A stretch of DNA of 40,820 nucleotides from an uncultured Acidimicrobium sp. GTDB taxonomy: Bacteria > Actinomycetota > Acidimicrobiia > Acidimicrobiales > Ilumatobacteraceae. Under the pieces are notes generated by a model, which was not told the DNA's origin, did no database searches, and worked only from the letters and a program-made list of their open reading frames with translations. Below, in pieces: positions 8,314 through 17,099 of the stretch. Positions within the stretch are counted from its first letter, which is position 1, and each line of letters begins with the position of its first letter. Location of the stretch: contig CAITUB010000117.1 in NCBI GenBank assembly GCA_903895515.1, positions 1 to 40,820 of the forward strand, read 5' to 3'. Made by a program: the position numbers and the translations under genes.

Positions 8314-9074
8314 CAACGATGACTCAAGTTGCCGTAGTTACAGGTGCCGCGCAAGGAATTGGGCGCCGAACAGCACAGGTACTCAATGAACAAGGTTGGA
8401 GCCTCGTTCTGCTCGACTTGCAACACGTTGATGCTTCTGAATACAAATCTGCATTGGTACTTGCGGGAGACATTTCCGATGAACAATTTGTGGAGTCTGC
8501 TGCACAGCAATGCATTGACAAGTTTGGCCGTGTCGATGCATTGGTGAACAACGCAGGTATTTCATGCATCAGTTCAGCACTGGAAACGTCTGCAGAGTTG
8601 TATCGCAAGGTCATAGATGTGAATTTGGTTGCGCCTTTTCTGCTGGCCAAAGCATTTGGGCGTGTGATGATCGCGAACGGATCTGGTTCGGTGGTCAACG
8701 TTGCCTCTGTTGCTGGGCTGCAAGGTGTGGCAGACCGTTCTGCGTACAACGCAAGCAAGCATGGACTTATTGGGCTCACGCGCACGCTTGCAGTTGAGTG
8801 GGGCGCAAAGGGCGTTCGGGTTAATGCGGTGTGTCCTGGCTGGGTGAAAACCGAAATGGACCATAAAGACCAGGCCGGTGGCAGTTACAGCGACGCAGAC
8901 ATCATGGAGCACGTACCAATGGGCCGGTTCGCAAAACCTGATGACATTGCTCAAGCCATCGCATTTCTGTGTGATTCTTCAAAATCTGGGTTCATCAATG
9001 GAGTTGCTTTGCCAGTAGATGGTGGCTGGACGGCCGATGGTTCCTGGCAATCACTTCGACTGAAGCACCGTTAG
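8310..9074 (+). CDS. SDR-family NAD(P)-dependent oxidoreductase
   Basis: A classical short-chain dehydrogenase/reductase of 254 residues. The Rossmann glycine motif TGAAQGIG sits near residues 11-18, NNAG near 83-86, the catalytic Ser lies in VVNVASVAG, the catalytic YxxxK in YNASKHG, and PGWVKTEM and VDGGW are near the end. These are all the residues needed for activity. The family oxidises or reduces alcohols and ketones; the substrate cannot be told from sequence. It is translationally coupled to the upstream GNAT by a 4-bp overlap. Confidence 0.88.
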   Translation: MTTMTQVAVVTGAAQGIGRRTAQVLNEQGWSLVLLDLQHVDASEYKSALVLAGDISDEQFVESAAQQCIDKFGRVDALVNNAGISCISSALETSAELYRKVIDVNLVAPFLLAKAFGRVMIANGSGSVVNVASVAGLQGVADRSAYNASKHGLIGLTRTLAVEWGAKGVRVNAVCPGWVKTEMDHKDQAGGSYSDADIMEHVPMGRFAKPDDIAQAIAFLCDSSKSGFINGVALPVDGGWTADGSWQSLRLKHR

Positions 9075-9104
9075 CACTAGGTTGTAAGTGTCAAAGGAGC
9101 CATC

Positions 9105-9206
9105 ATGGCAAACAAAGAACAGAATAAGAATCCAAACCAGAAAAAAGAAGCAAAGATGACGCTGAAAGAAAAGCGTGCAAAGAAGGCAGAAAAGAAGAAG
9201 TCTTAA
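9105..9206 (+). CDS. Very small Lys-rich protein (33 residues)
   Basis: ATG at 9105 follows a good ribosome binding site (AAAGGAG, 7 bp upstream) and opens a 33-codon frame ending in TAA at 9204-9206. The product begins MANKEQNKNPNQKKE and ends EKRAKKAEKKKS. About 13 of 33 residues are Lys and it carries a strong positive charge with no hydrophobic core, so it may be disordered or bind nucleic acid. The last 4 bp overlap the stop of the convergent methyltransferase gene. The strong site and clean frame argue for a real gene; the function is unknown. Confidence 0.6.
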   Translation: MANKEQNKNPNQKKEAKMTLKEKRAKKAEKKKS

Positions 9207-9871
9207 AGCTTCTTAAAAACAACGACGCGCGCTTTGTCTCCAAAGTGCGTGCTGCCCTCACCATAAATATCGACTTCCTCGTATTGAGGCTTGGTGATGG
9301 TTTTGTTGTCGACGGCCTCGGTTATTGCTGAAGCAAAGTCGTCGTCTTCCCAGTGCTGTTGGTTCACGCCCGCAACAATGGTTGCACCGGATCGACAGAC
9401 TGTTATTGCATCGATGAGTTCATAAGCGCCTAGGTGGCCGATGGTGAACGTTCCTGCACTGACAAAAAAGTCGTAATAGTTTGCAGCAAAGTAGATGGTG
9501 CCGGTGAGGTCGGCTTCATGCAAGTCTTCGTACACCTTGGTTCCATCTTGGCGAAGCTTGGTAGCCGCAACAGCAAGCATCTCGGGTGAGATGTCTACGC
9601 CTTCAATAACGCTCTTCGGGCGAATCGTTGCAATTTCTTCTCCTACAGCCCCAGTGCCGCAGCCAATGTCGATGACACTGAATGAACGGTCGGAAGGCAT
9701 GTGCTTGGCCAGGACTGCAGCGATTTTGGCTGGGTAGACATATTTATTGTCTTCAATGAAGGTTTTGTCATACGTGGGGGCCCACTGTGCATACAGCTCA
9801 CGACTGTCATCAGGCGTTACGAGGTTGTAAGCATCGGCGAGGGTGATCTGTTTCTTCGGTTTTTCGGCCAC
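9203..9871 (-). CDS. Class I SAM-dependent methyltransferase
   Basis: The 222-residue protein has the SAM-binding motif I as VIDIGCGTGAVGEEI (about residues 66-80), motif II with the acidic residue in EGVDISPEML, and an ADLTGTI...YDFFVSAGTF segment at motif III. The overall pattern (YDKTF...Y..P..IAAVL) resembles the Williams-Beuren-region type of small methyltransferases. The substrate is unknown. Translation starts at GTG 9871, exactly 6 bp after a TACAAT box, so a leaderless transcript is likely. It diverges from the acyl-CoA ligase at 9918. Confidence 0.85.
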   Translation of the reverse strand: MAEKPKKQITLADAYNLVTPDDSRELYAQWAPTYDKTFIEDNKYVYPAKIAAVLAKHMPSDRSFSVIDIGCGTGAVGEEIATIRPKSVIEGVDISPEMLAVAATKLRQDGTKVYEDLHEADLTGTIYFAANYYDFFVSAGTFTIGHLGAYELIDAITVCRSGATIVAGVNQQHWEDDDFASAITEAVDNKTITKPQYEEVDIYGEGSTHFGDKARVVVFKKL

Positions 9872-9877
9872 GCGATT

Positions 9878-9883
9878 ATTGTA
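9878..9883 (-). promoter_or_regulatory. Leaderless -10 box (TACAAT) for the methyltransferase
   Basis: TACAAT on the minus strand ends 6 bp before the GTG start at 9871, so transcription would begin at the start codon. No Shine-Dalgarno sequence is present. Confidence 0.55.
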
Positions 9884-9917
9884 ACTGCAGTCGTTTCACG
9901 CGAGCCGGGGGGTCGTC

Positions 9918-11453
9918 ATGAAGGTGCCGTTAACCGTTGTTGATCATCTGCGACGCGCGGAACAGGTGTATGGGCAACGAACTGCATTCATTGACGAACC
10001 AGATCAGCCTGCCGAGTCGTGGGGTACACAAACCTATGCAGAGATGGCACGTCGGGCACGCGCCCAAGCTGCAGCATTAGACAAGTTGGGCGTTGCTCAA
10101 GGTGCTCGCGTTGCCGTAGTCAGTCAAAATTCCGCGCGCCTGCTCACCAGCTTCTTTGGGGTGAGCGCATTCGGACGAATTCTTGCGCCAATAAATTTTC
10201 GACTCTCTGCAGAAGAAGTCGGTTACATCGTGGATCACTGTGGTGCAGAGGTGCTCATTGTCGATCCTGAATTAGAAGATTCACTTAAGAATGTTTCCGC
10301 AAAGCATCGTTTTGTCATCGGTGCCGAGAGTGACGAGTTGCTGTATGACTATTCGGCAGAACCAAAACCATGGACTCCGGATGAAGACGCGACAGCAACC
10401 ATTAACTACACCAGTGGTACAACCGCTCGTCCAAAAGGGGTGCAATTAACTCATCGAAATATTTGGTTGAACTCCACAACGTTTGGTTGGCACATGGGAG
10501 TGAATGACCGCGATGTATATCTGCATACATTGCCGCAGTTTCATTGCAATGGTTGGGGAATGGTGTACGCGGTTACCGCAATGGGCGGTACGCATGTTGT
10601 CCTTCGCAAGGTCGATGGCGCCGAAATTCTTCGTCGCGTTGACAAGCATGGAGTCACTTTGATGTGTGGAGCGCCAGCAGTTGCGAACGCCATCATTGAT
10701 GCGTCTCACCAATTCGATTCAGGCGTTCCGGGAAGGGGAACCGTTCGCATGGTGGTTGCAGGAGCTCCGCCACCATCGAAGACCATCGAGCGAGTGGAGA
10801 CCGAACTTGGTTGGCAATTCCATCAGATATACGGATTAACAGAAACCTCACCGGTGCTAACGATCAATAGTCCTCGTTTTGAAACAGACCATCTAACGCC
10901 AGCCGAGCGATCAGTGGTGCTGAGTGCAGCGGGAGCCCCAACAATTGGAACAGTAATTGCAACCAGCGATAGTGGAGAGGTGATGGCTCGCAGCAACACG
11001 GTGATGGATGGATATTGGAATCAGCCCGATGCGACTGACGCAGCAATCATGGATGGTTTCTTTTACACAGGTGACGGAGGAAGCATCGGAGACGGTCATG
11101 TGTTGACCATCAGTGACCGTAAGAAGGATGTGATCATCTCCGGAGGAGAAAATGTCAGTTCAATAGAAGTTGAAGATGCACTGTTCTCCCACCCAGATGT
11201 CACTGAAGTGGCTGTGATCGGCATCCCAGATGAAAAGTGGGGAGAACTCGTGCTAGCTCTCGCTGTGAAGGCACCTGGTTCGACGCTTACTGAAGACGAA
11301 CTGATCGCCTTTTGCCGATCAAAAATTGCCACGTATAAATGTCCGAAGAGAGTGGAGTTCCGTGCAGAGCTTGCGCGCACGTCAACAGGCAAATTACAAA
11401 AATTCAAACTCCGTGCCCCATATTGGGACGGCTACACGAAACAGGTGAACTGA
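9918..11453 (+). CDS. Acyl-CoA synthetase, AMP-forming (FadD-like)
   Basis: The 511-residue protein belongs to the ANL adenylate-forming superfamily. The P-loop YTSGTTARPKGV lies near residues 164-175, the motif YGLTETSP near 304, a TGD motif near 379, and the hinge ISDRKKDVIISGGENVSSIE follows. The catalytic Lys lies in TSTGKLQKF close to the end. Such enzymes activate a carboxylic or fatty acid to its CoA thioester with ATP. The ATG at 9918 follows a G-rich stretch (GGGGGG). Its stop overlaps the start of the PhyH dioxygenase by 1 bp (TGATG), so the two are probably used together on a common acyl substrate. Confidence 0.88.
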   Translation: MKVPLTVVDHLRRAEQVYGQRTAFIDEPDQPAESWGTQTYAEMARRARAQAAALDKLGVAQGARVAVVSQNSARLLTSFFGVSAFGRILAPINFRLSAEEVGYIVDHCGAEVLIVDPELEDSLKNVSAKHRFVIGAESDELLYDYSAEPKPWTPDEDATATINYTSGTTARPKGVQLTHRNIWLNSTTFGWHMGVNDRDVYLHTLPQFHCNGWGMVYAVTAMGGTHVVLRKVDGAEILRRVDKHGVTLMCGAPAVANAIIDASHQFDSGVPGRGTVRMVVAGAPPPSKTIERVETELGWQFHQIYGLTETSPVLTINSPRFETDHLTPAERSVVLSAAGAPTIGTVIATSDSGEVMARSNTVMDGYWNQPDATDAAIMDGFFYTGDGGSIGDGHVLTISDRKKDVIISGGENVSSIEVEDALFSHPDVTEVAVIGIPDEKWGELVLALAVKAPGSTLTEDELIAFCRSKIATYKCPKRVEFRAELARTSTGKLQKFKLRAPYWDGYTKQVN

Positions 11454-12328
11454 TGTTGAGTGAACAGGCAATTAGTGCGGCAATTGAACAATTTCACGAT
11501 GAGGGTTACGCAATTGTGCGCAACTTTCTTCCCGAGAATGAATTGTCAGAATTGCAGAAGAAGACCGCCGAATTGCGCGAGATTGCACTTGAGCATCCAG
11601 TTACATATCGCCATGGCAACTTGACCTACGAGATTCTTCCTGAAGAGCACTTCGGCAAGCGGTATGTCATACAGGCGTATTGGTTCGCATGGGCAGATGC
11701 GTACTTCGACAAGTTCAGAAGTAATCCGCGGTATCTGCAGCTTCTCGAACCATTGATTGGCAGGAACGTAAAACAAGTAACTCAGCAAATTCATTGGAAG
11801 CCGCCTGGGGCACGACTCACTGGTTATCGCTTTCATCAAGACTTACGGTTTCGCGAAAGCCGGGAATCGTACGAAGATGTTGTTCGTGACACGGTCACCA
11901 TGGGTCTGGCAATTGATAGGGCAACGCCAGAAAATGGTTGTCTCAAGATTGTTCCTCGCAGCCACACGATGGGTTATCTCGGACTCTCCGATAATGGAGA
12001 CGGCCAAATTATGAAAGGTCTTACGCAAGACGATGAATTGGTGCAAGTAGGTATTCATCCATCGCAAGTAATTGATGTGGTGCTTGAACCTGGCGACCTA
12101 GTGGTGTGGGGGCTGATGACGGTTCATGGTTCATTGCCGAACGAGTCGATACACGAGCGCGCATTTGCCATTTCAAGCTATGTACGAGGCGAAACATCGC
12201 AGCGTGGTGAATGGACGTTTAAGGACGGGAAACCTCAGTTGTTAGGTGAATCACCTCAGTTGTGTAAGAACGAGAAACTTTTTGCCAATCTAGAACCGCA
12301 CTACGACGCGACCAAATGGTTTCTCTGA
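11453..12328 (+). CDS. Phytanoyl-CoA dioxygenase (PhyH) family protein
   Basis: The protein of 291 residues has the Fe(II)/2-oxoglutarate oxygenase facial triad. HxD is at His128-Asp130 (RFHQDLRF) and the distal His is near residue 225 (TVHGSLPNES), followed by an Arg in the HERAFAISSY segment that can bind 2-oxoglutarate. PhyH-family enzymes hydroxylate acyl-CoAs or small molecules. The start at 11453 overlaps the stop of the acyl-CoA ligase; an in-frame upstream ATG at 11339 lies deep in that gene and adds unrelated sequence. Coupling to an acyl-CoA ligase suggests an acyl-CoA substrate (inference). Confidence 0.85.
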   Translation: MLSEQAISAAIEQFHDEGYAIVRNFLPENELSELQKKTAELREIALEHPVTYRHGNLTYEILPEEHFGKRYVIQAYWFAWADAYFDKFRSNPRYLQLLEPLIGRNVKQVTQQIHWKPPGARLTGYRFHQDLRFRESRESYEDVVRDTVTMGLAIDRATPENGCLKIVPRSHTMGYLGLSDNGDGQIMKGLTQDDELVQVGIHPSQVIDVVLEPGDLVVWGLMTVHGSLPNESIHERAFAISSYVRGETSQRGEWTFKDGKPQLLGESPQLCKNEKLFANLEPHYDATKWFL

Positions 12329-12330
12329 AC

Positions 12331-12336
12331 TAGCCT
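12331..12336 (+). promoter_or_regulatory. Leaderless -10 box (TAGCCT) for the DUF1295 gene
   Basis: TAGCCT fits TANNNT and lies 6 bp before the ATG at 12343, inside a 14-bp gap after the PhyH gene. No Shine-Dalgarno sequence is present. Confidence 0.5.
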
Positions 12337-12342
12337 GCGCTC

Positions 12343-13119
12343 ATGATTTCAAACACGCTGCTTAACTCGGTATTGGTCATAGTCGCCAGCATGGTGTTGC
12401 TGTGGATCTTGAGCCTGGCGAAGAAGAACGCTTCAATTGTTGACATTTTTTGGGGACTGGGATTCGTCATCGTTGGATGGGCGAGTGCGATCAACGCCGA
12501 CAATGTGTCGGGCTTAGGCAAAGTGGTCCTTGGGATGGTCACCCTGTGGGGTGTGCGCCTATCGCTGTATCTGGCCATTCGTAATCACGGCAAACCAGAA
12601 GACTTTCGCTACGTGGCAATGCGCAAGCATTATGGGGCACGTTTTCCTGTGATCAGTTTGTTCACTGTGTTTCTATTGCAGGGCGCAATCATGATGGTGG
12701 TTTCGCTGCCTGTACAGATCGCTTTATCCGATGCACATGCCTCCCTATCAATTGTGAGTTATGTGGGAATTGCACTCTTCGCACTCGGGATTTTCTTTGA
12801 AGCCGTAGGCGACTGGCAGCTAGCTCAGTTCAAGCGCAACCCGCAGAACGCTGGGCAAGTTATGCAAACTGGTTTATGGAAGTACACGCGTCATCCAAAC
12901 TATTTTGGCGACACGTGCGTGTGGTGGGGCATTGGCATCGTCGCCCTGAGCGCAAGTTTCGGTTGGATTGGGCTTGTTGGAAGTTTGCTGATGAACTTTT
13001 TCTTGGTTCGTGTTTCGGGAGTTCCAATGTTGGAGCGTTCAATGTCGAAGCGACGACCTGGCTACGACGAATACAAGCGACGCACCAGCAGTTTCGTTCC
13101 ACGTCCGCCAAAGAAATAG
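12343..13119 (+). CDS. DUF1295 membrane protein (steroid 5-alpha-reductase-like)
   Basis: A 258-residue integral membrane protein with about six or seven helices. The C-terminal half carries the family's conserved KYTRHPNYFGD motif (about residue 180) and ends with a GYDEYKRRTSSFVPRPPKK segment close to the consensus. Members are related to 3-oxo-5-alpha-steroid 4-dehydrogenases and isoprenylcysteine methyltransferases; most are uncharacterised and NAD(P)H-dependent reduction of a lipid is a guess. It ends directly against the stop codon of the convergent GGDEF-EAL gene, with no room for a terminator. Confidence 0.85.
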   Translation: MISNTLLNSVLVIVASMVLLWILSLAKKNASIVDIFWGLGFVIVGWASAINADNVSGLGKVVLGMVTLWGVRLSLYLAIRNHGKPEDFRYVAMRKHYGARFPVISLFTVFLLQGAIMMVVSLPVQIALSDAHASLSIVSYVGIALFALGIFFEAVGDWQLAQFKRNPQNAGQVMQTGLWKYTRHPNYFGDTCVWWGIGIVALSASFGWIGLVGSLLMNFFLVRVSGVPMLERSMSKRRPGYDEYKRRTSSFVPRPPKK

Positions 13120-15408
13120 CTACACGCGCGGAGTGCGGCCGCGAAGTTTTGCCCACTCACCGAATTGCGTGAGTGAAGCAACAGTTGCGCCCATCGACTC
13201 TGGCGCGACCGGATGACTGATGAGGTACCCCTGCGCCTTGGCGCAACGAAGTTCTGCAAGCGCTTGCAGTTGGCGAACGCTTTCTACACCTTCGGCCACC
13301 ATGTCGAGACCGAGTGAATCACCCATCGCAATGATGGTGCGCACAAGTGATCGCGCACTGAGGTCGTCTGCAACTCCGTTGACAAATGAACGGTCAATCT
13401 TCAATCGCTGAATCGGGAACTTTTGCAGAAGCGAAAGCGATGAGTATCCGGTTCCGAAGTCGTCAATGGCCACGCGTACGCCAAGTGCACACAATTTGGT
13501 CAGCGCTTCGAGCGCTTGTTCTGGTTGGGCGATCATTACGCCTTCAGTTATTTCGAGCCACAGCTGATCGGGCGCTATATGTGAACGCTGTAATGCTTCG
13601 TGGACAACGGGAACAAAATTTGGATCATGCAGTTGGCGCGGGCTTACGTTTACCGACATCGTTGCTTCACGACTGCAGATTCCTTCATTGATCCAGCCAC
13701 GCAAATGGGTGAGAGCTTCCAGCAATGCCCAAGCCCCAATGGGAACGATGGTCCCGGTTTCCTCGGCGATTGGAATGAACTCTGCAGGCGAGATGATGCT
13801 GCCGTCGTCACGTGTCCAACGCATGAGCGCTTCAAACCCAACAACGTCGCCAAGTTCAATATCGACAATTGGTTGATGAACAAGTCGCAACTCTCTGCGC
13901 TCGAGTGCTCGGTACAACGCGGTTTCAACGGCGAGTCGTTGTGTTACGCGCTCAAGCATTGATTCGTCAAAGATTGCGACACAATTACGTCCGGCATCTT
14001 TTGCTCGGTACATCGCGGTATCGGCATGGCGAAGAAGATCGTCTGCGCCCGATGAAATATGTTTTTGAAAGGTTGCGACACCGATGCTGGTGGACACAAA
14101 AACATCACCCTGGCGCAATGAAAGCGGTTCGTTGAAGCTTTCAAGAATTTTGTCGGCAACGATCATGGCATCGCTTGCTCCGCGAGTACCAGGGTCCAAG
14201 ATGACGAATTCGTCTCCAGAGATTCTTCCAACGATGCACCGTTCGGGCAGCGCATTGCGCAATCGTTGCGCGACAGCAATAAGTACGTTGTCTCCAGCTT
14301 GATGCCCGAGGGAATCATTGATGTTCTTAAATCTGTCAACGTCAATGAACAGCACCGATGGGTGTCGGCTGTCTTCTTCGGCAAACTCAAGTGCATCATG
14401 GACATACGAGAGCATGAGGCTTCTATTTGGCAAGCCAGTAAGTGCATCGGTCTGTGCTGAGTGAATGAGCGATCGTTGTGTCTTGGCATTGGCGCGCACA
14501 GCGTGAATAACACGAGATGTAACGGCAATAGATAAGACGAATACTGAAATCGCCCGAACGATTCGATCGGTTTGGTCCGCGGCTTCGGTAAGTGCCAGAA
14601 CGACAACGGGAATGGTGAGTGCAGCCGTAGTGACGATAAGTCGTCCAAGCAGCGGTCGTTGTGTGCGGACTGGCCCGTGTTCGGTAATGGTGGAGATGGA
14701 TTGATGGACGAATGCTGCAGAGCACAAGAACAAGCAGAATACGTAAGAGGCGTTGATGTACTGGTTGGCTATGTCAATGCGACCAGAATCATTTGCTGCA
14801 TAGAGAAAGTCTCCGGCAAGCGTGAACGTGATTGCGCCAGCAATTAACCACACGGCTGGTGTGCGTGCCGCATCGCCGAACAGCAACGTTGCAAGAGAAA
14901 AGAGAACTATTGCGCTAATTGCGAGAGTTGCTCCCTGAATACCAGTAACTAATACGACAGATGTACTCGCATCGAAAGATGGCTGCAGAAAAATCACCCA
15001 GATGAGAAACCATGCACCTAAAGCAACGATGAGGCCATCGCCGAGCACGCTCATCGGATCATTGCCGATACGACGGCGAATGATGAGCAGGAGACCAAGA
15101 GCCAAAGTGATTTGGACGAGCAAGAACAATGATTCAGGAATTGCTTGCAAGGTCACATTCGAGAACTGATTGTCCAACACCTGAGCAGTAGACGAAGCTA
15201 CGGCGATTACGAAGAGTGCAGGCCACAACAATTTGTCTGGCTTATTGAACTTGGCAGAAATACCAAGAAACACCATTACTTGAACCGTGGCAATGAGGTA
15301 AGCCGTGTTACTGAATGTCTGAGAATGGCTGGTAGCGACCGCAATTGACAATGCCAAACCAACGCCAGTTAAGCCCCACGAAAGGCGTGAAATAGGCGCA
15401 GAATTCAC
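13120..15408 (-). CDS. Membrane GGDEF-EAL protein (c-di-GMP turnover)
   Basis: With the GTG start at 15408 the product has 762 residues: an N-terminal membrane domain of about eight to ten helices (residues 10-310), a GGDEF domain (about 320-480) and an EAL domain (about 500-750). The cyclase signature reads SGDEF (residues 397-401) in place of GGDEF, so cyclase activity is uncertain. The phosphodiesterase side looks intact: EAL at 526-528, SVNVSPRQL, EITEG, DDFGTGYSS and LKIDRSF. It probably senses a membrane or soluble signal and lowers, or sets, c-di-GMP. The start is unsure; GTG at 15441 or TTG at 15513 are in frame but have poor sites, and the last nearly meets the divergent gene. Confidence 0.88.
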   Translation of the reverse strand: MNSAPISRLSWGLTGVGLALSIAVATSHSQTFSNTAYLIATVQVMVFLGISAKFNKPDKLLWPALFVIAVASSTAQVLDNQFSNVTLQAIPESLFLLVQITLALGLLLIIRRRIGNDPMSVLGDGLIVALGAWFLIWVIFLQPSFDASTSVVLVTGIQGATLAISAIVLFSLATLLFGDAARTPAVWLIAGAITFTLAGDFLYAANDSGRIDIANQYINASYVFCLFLCSAAFVHQSISTITEHGPVRTQRPLLGRLIVTTAALTIPVVVLALTEAADQTDRIVRAISVFVLSIAVTSRVIHAVRANAKTQRSLIHSAQTDALTGLPNRSLMLSYVHDALEFAEEDSRHPSVLFIDVDRFKNINDSLGHQAGDNVLIAVAQRLRNALPERCIVGRISGDEFVILDPGTRGASDAMIVADKILESFNEPLSLRQGDVFVSTSIGVATFQKHISSGADDLLRHADTAMYRAKDAGRNCVAIFDESMLERVTQRLAVETALYRALERRELRLVHQPIVDIELGDVVGFEALMRWTRDDGSIISPAEFIPIAEETGTIVPIGAWALLEALTHLRGWINEGICSREATMSVNVSPRQLHDPNFVPVVHEALQRSHIAPDQLWLEITEGVMIAQPEQALEALTKLCALGVRVAIDDFGTGYSSLSLLQKFPIQRLKIDRSFVNGVADDLSARSLVRTIIAMGDSLGLDMVAEGVESVRQLQALAELRCAKAQGYLISHPVAPESMGATVASLTQFGEWAKLRGRTPRV

Positions 15409-15481
15409 TTGGCAAACGGTACAGCATCCCTTTTCATGCACTGAGGATGGGTTACTTTGGATGCAGGGCGGAGAACCCTTA

Positions 15482-15495
15482 GCCGCGTTTGCGGC
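15482..15495. repeat. Short perfect hairpin upstream of the unknown gene at 15516
   Basis: GCCGC and GCGGC arms with a GTTT loop lie about 20 bp before the ATG at 15516, in the roughly 107-bp divergent region shared with the GGDEF-EAL gene. It could be a leader hairpin or operator half-sites; nothing further supports a function. Confidence 0.3.
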
Positions 15496-15515
15496 CTGTT
15501 TGGAGTTCCCCAAAA

Positions 15516-16124
15516 ATGTTCGTTACCCGCCACTCTCCAGTCACCGATGCGGTGCTCAAGGACCAGTTGTGGACTCTGTATACCCGCTCGTACGCACGAA
15601 CTGCAGAAGAAGCCGTGACTCATGAAATGCTCGATCGGCTTGAATTCAACGATCAACTTGCTGACGCGACTAATCGTGCTTGGGTGGTGTGGGAAGACAA
15701 CATGCCGGTTGCGATGACCATGATTGCAACGGATGTTCGCCGAACACGCTGGTTGAGTGAGCACTATTTCAAGAAAAACTATCCAAAGCAATTTGCAACG
15801 AACAAAGTGCATTACGTGGTGTGGGCAGTTGTCGACCCTTCGTATGTCACGAAGGGTGTCAGCATGTTTATGGCACGTCAGGCAATGGCCGTTGAGGCAC
15901 GAGAAGGCTCGTTATTGGTATTTGACATGCCAGAGTCGAATCAACCCAATGAGCAGGGTGGCGCTGCTGAGTTGATGTTCAGGATGGCGCGGCAAGTTGG
16001 TGGAGCTCATTTGGTTCCGCTCACTGTCCAGAGGTATTACGCACTCGATTTCTCTCCAGCGCTGGTTGAACAGCAGGAAACTGGCGCACAGACACCGAGT
16101 TCGCTGTCTGATTCAGTTCTTTAG
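15516..16124 (+). CDS. Protein of unknown function, possibly GNAT-like
   Basis: The 202-residue product has no motif I can name with certainty. The pattern of an opening helix pair, then WVVWEDNMPVAMTMIATD and VHYVVWAVVDPSYVTKGVSMFMARQAM, looks like the central strands and helix of an acyltransferase (GNAT-like) fold, but the acetyl-CoA loop is not clear. ATG at 15516 is preceded by TTGGAG about 10 bp upstream; an in-frame TTG at 15489 is less likely. It leads a run of same-strand genes (phoH, ybeY, CorC). Confidence 0.75.
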   Translation: MFVTRHSPVTDAVLKDQLWTLYTRSYARTAEEAVTHEMLDRLEFNDQLADATNRAWVVWEDNMPVAMTMIATDVRRTRWLSEHYFKKNYPKQFATNKVHYVVWAVVDPSYVTKGVSMFMARQAMAVEAREGSLLVFDMPESNQPNEQGGAAELMFRMARQVGGAHLVPLTVQRYYALDFSPALVEQQETGAQTPSSLSDSVL

Positions 16125-16154
16125 CCAGTAATCCCCGCTAGATTTGGGGTCAAT

Positions 16155-17099
16155 ATGGCAGTCACGTTTGTTGTGCCCGGAGCACATCTGATGAGCGGAC
16201 TCCTCGGCGAACGCGATGAGCACCTGAAGTTCATTGAGGGTGAATTTGAAGATGTCGCCATCAGGGTTCGCGGTAATGAAGTTTCGATTACTGGACCGCA
16301 ATCCGATGTTGTCTCACGCCTGTTTGAGGAATTGACCGCGTTATTGCAACGAGGCGAATCACTAGATCGCTCGGTCTTGTCTCGGTCAATTGTGATGGTG
16401 CAGGCAAATGAGAAGCCAAGCTTGATTCTGACCGAGGATATTTTGCGCACAAGTAGCGGTAAAAACGTGCGCGCAAAGACTTCTGGCCAGCGAAAATATA
16501 TTGAAGCGATCAGGGACAATGTCATCACATTTGGTATCGGTCCCGCAGGTACTGGTAAAAGCTGGCTTGCTGTGGCAATGGCGGTGCTTGCGCTGAACAC
16601 AAAACGCGTTCAGAGAATTATTTTGACGCGTCCAGCGGTTGAAGCAGGCGAGCGTTTGGGATTTTTGCCAGGTGACCTCACCGCAAAGATCGATCCATAT
16701 TTGCGCCCGCTCTATGACGCGCTGCACGACATGGTTGGTGCTGAAACGGCGAAGATGTATCTAGAAAAGCAAGTTGTTGAAGTTGCACCGCTTGCGTTCA
16801 TGCGCGGTCGAACGTTAAACAACAGTTTTGTCATTTTGGATGAAGCCCAGAACACCACTCCTGAGCAAATGAAGATGTTCCTAACGCGCATTGGATTTGG
16901 TTCCAAAGTTGTAGTTACTGGCGATACGACCCAAGTAGACGTACCCGATGGCCGAAGCGGGTTGCTCGGGGTTGAGCGAGTGCTCACCGGAATTAAAGAT
17001 TTAACGTTTGTTCATCTCGATGCAACCGATGTTGTTCGACATCGCATCGTTGCTGACATTGTCGCTGCATACGAAAAACAAACACCAAACCATGGCTGA
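16155..17099 (+). CDS. phoH: PhoH-family ATPase
   Basis: The 314-residue cytoplasmic protein has an N-terminal KH-like part and a PhoH ATPase domain, with Walker A GPAGTGKS at about residues 129-136 and Walker B FVILDEAQN at about 224-232, plus GDTTQVDVP. PhoH proteins are P-loop ATPases/RNA helicase-like enzymes linked to RNA processing, and the gene is nearly always beside ybeY, as it is here. Its end overlaps the proposed ybeY start by 8 bp. A TAGATT box lies 16 bp upstream of the ATG within the short gap after the preceding gene. Confidence 0.92.
   Translation: MAVTFVVPGAHLMSGLLGERDEHLKFIEGEFEDVAIRVRGNEVSITGPQSDVVSRLFEELTALLQRGESLDRSVLSRSIVMVQANEKPSLILTEDILRTSSGKNVRAKTSGQRKYIEAIRDNVITFGIGPAGTGKSWLAVAMAVLALNTKRVQRIILTRPAVEAGERLGFLPGDLTAKIDPYLRPLYDALHDMVGAETAKMYLEKQVVEVAPLAFMRGRTLNNSFVILDEAQNTTPEQMKMFLTRIGFGSKVVVTGDTTQVDVPDGRSGLLGVERVLTGIKDLTFVHLDATDVVRHRIVADIVAAYEKQTPNHG

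Noticed and set aside
15409..15513. N-terminal extension of the GGDEF-EAL protein to TTG 15513
   Set aside because: The extension is not membrane-like or conserved in type, has no ribosome site, and would leave 2 bp to the divergent gene; GTG 15408 is favoured, though the point is not settled.
15400..15515. A c-di-GMP riboswitch upstream of the GGDEF-EAL gene
   Set aside because: The short GC hairpin does not fit the GEMM-I or GEMM-II core sequences as I know them.
16133..16150. CCCC...GGGG inverted bases before phoH as a terminator
   Set aside because: The arms are only four bases long and there is no T-run; it lies within a same-strand gene series.
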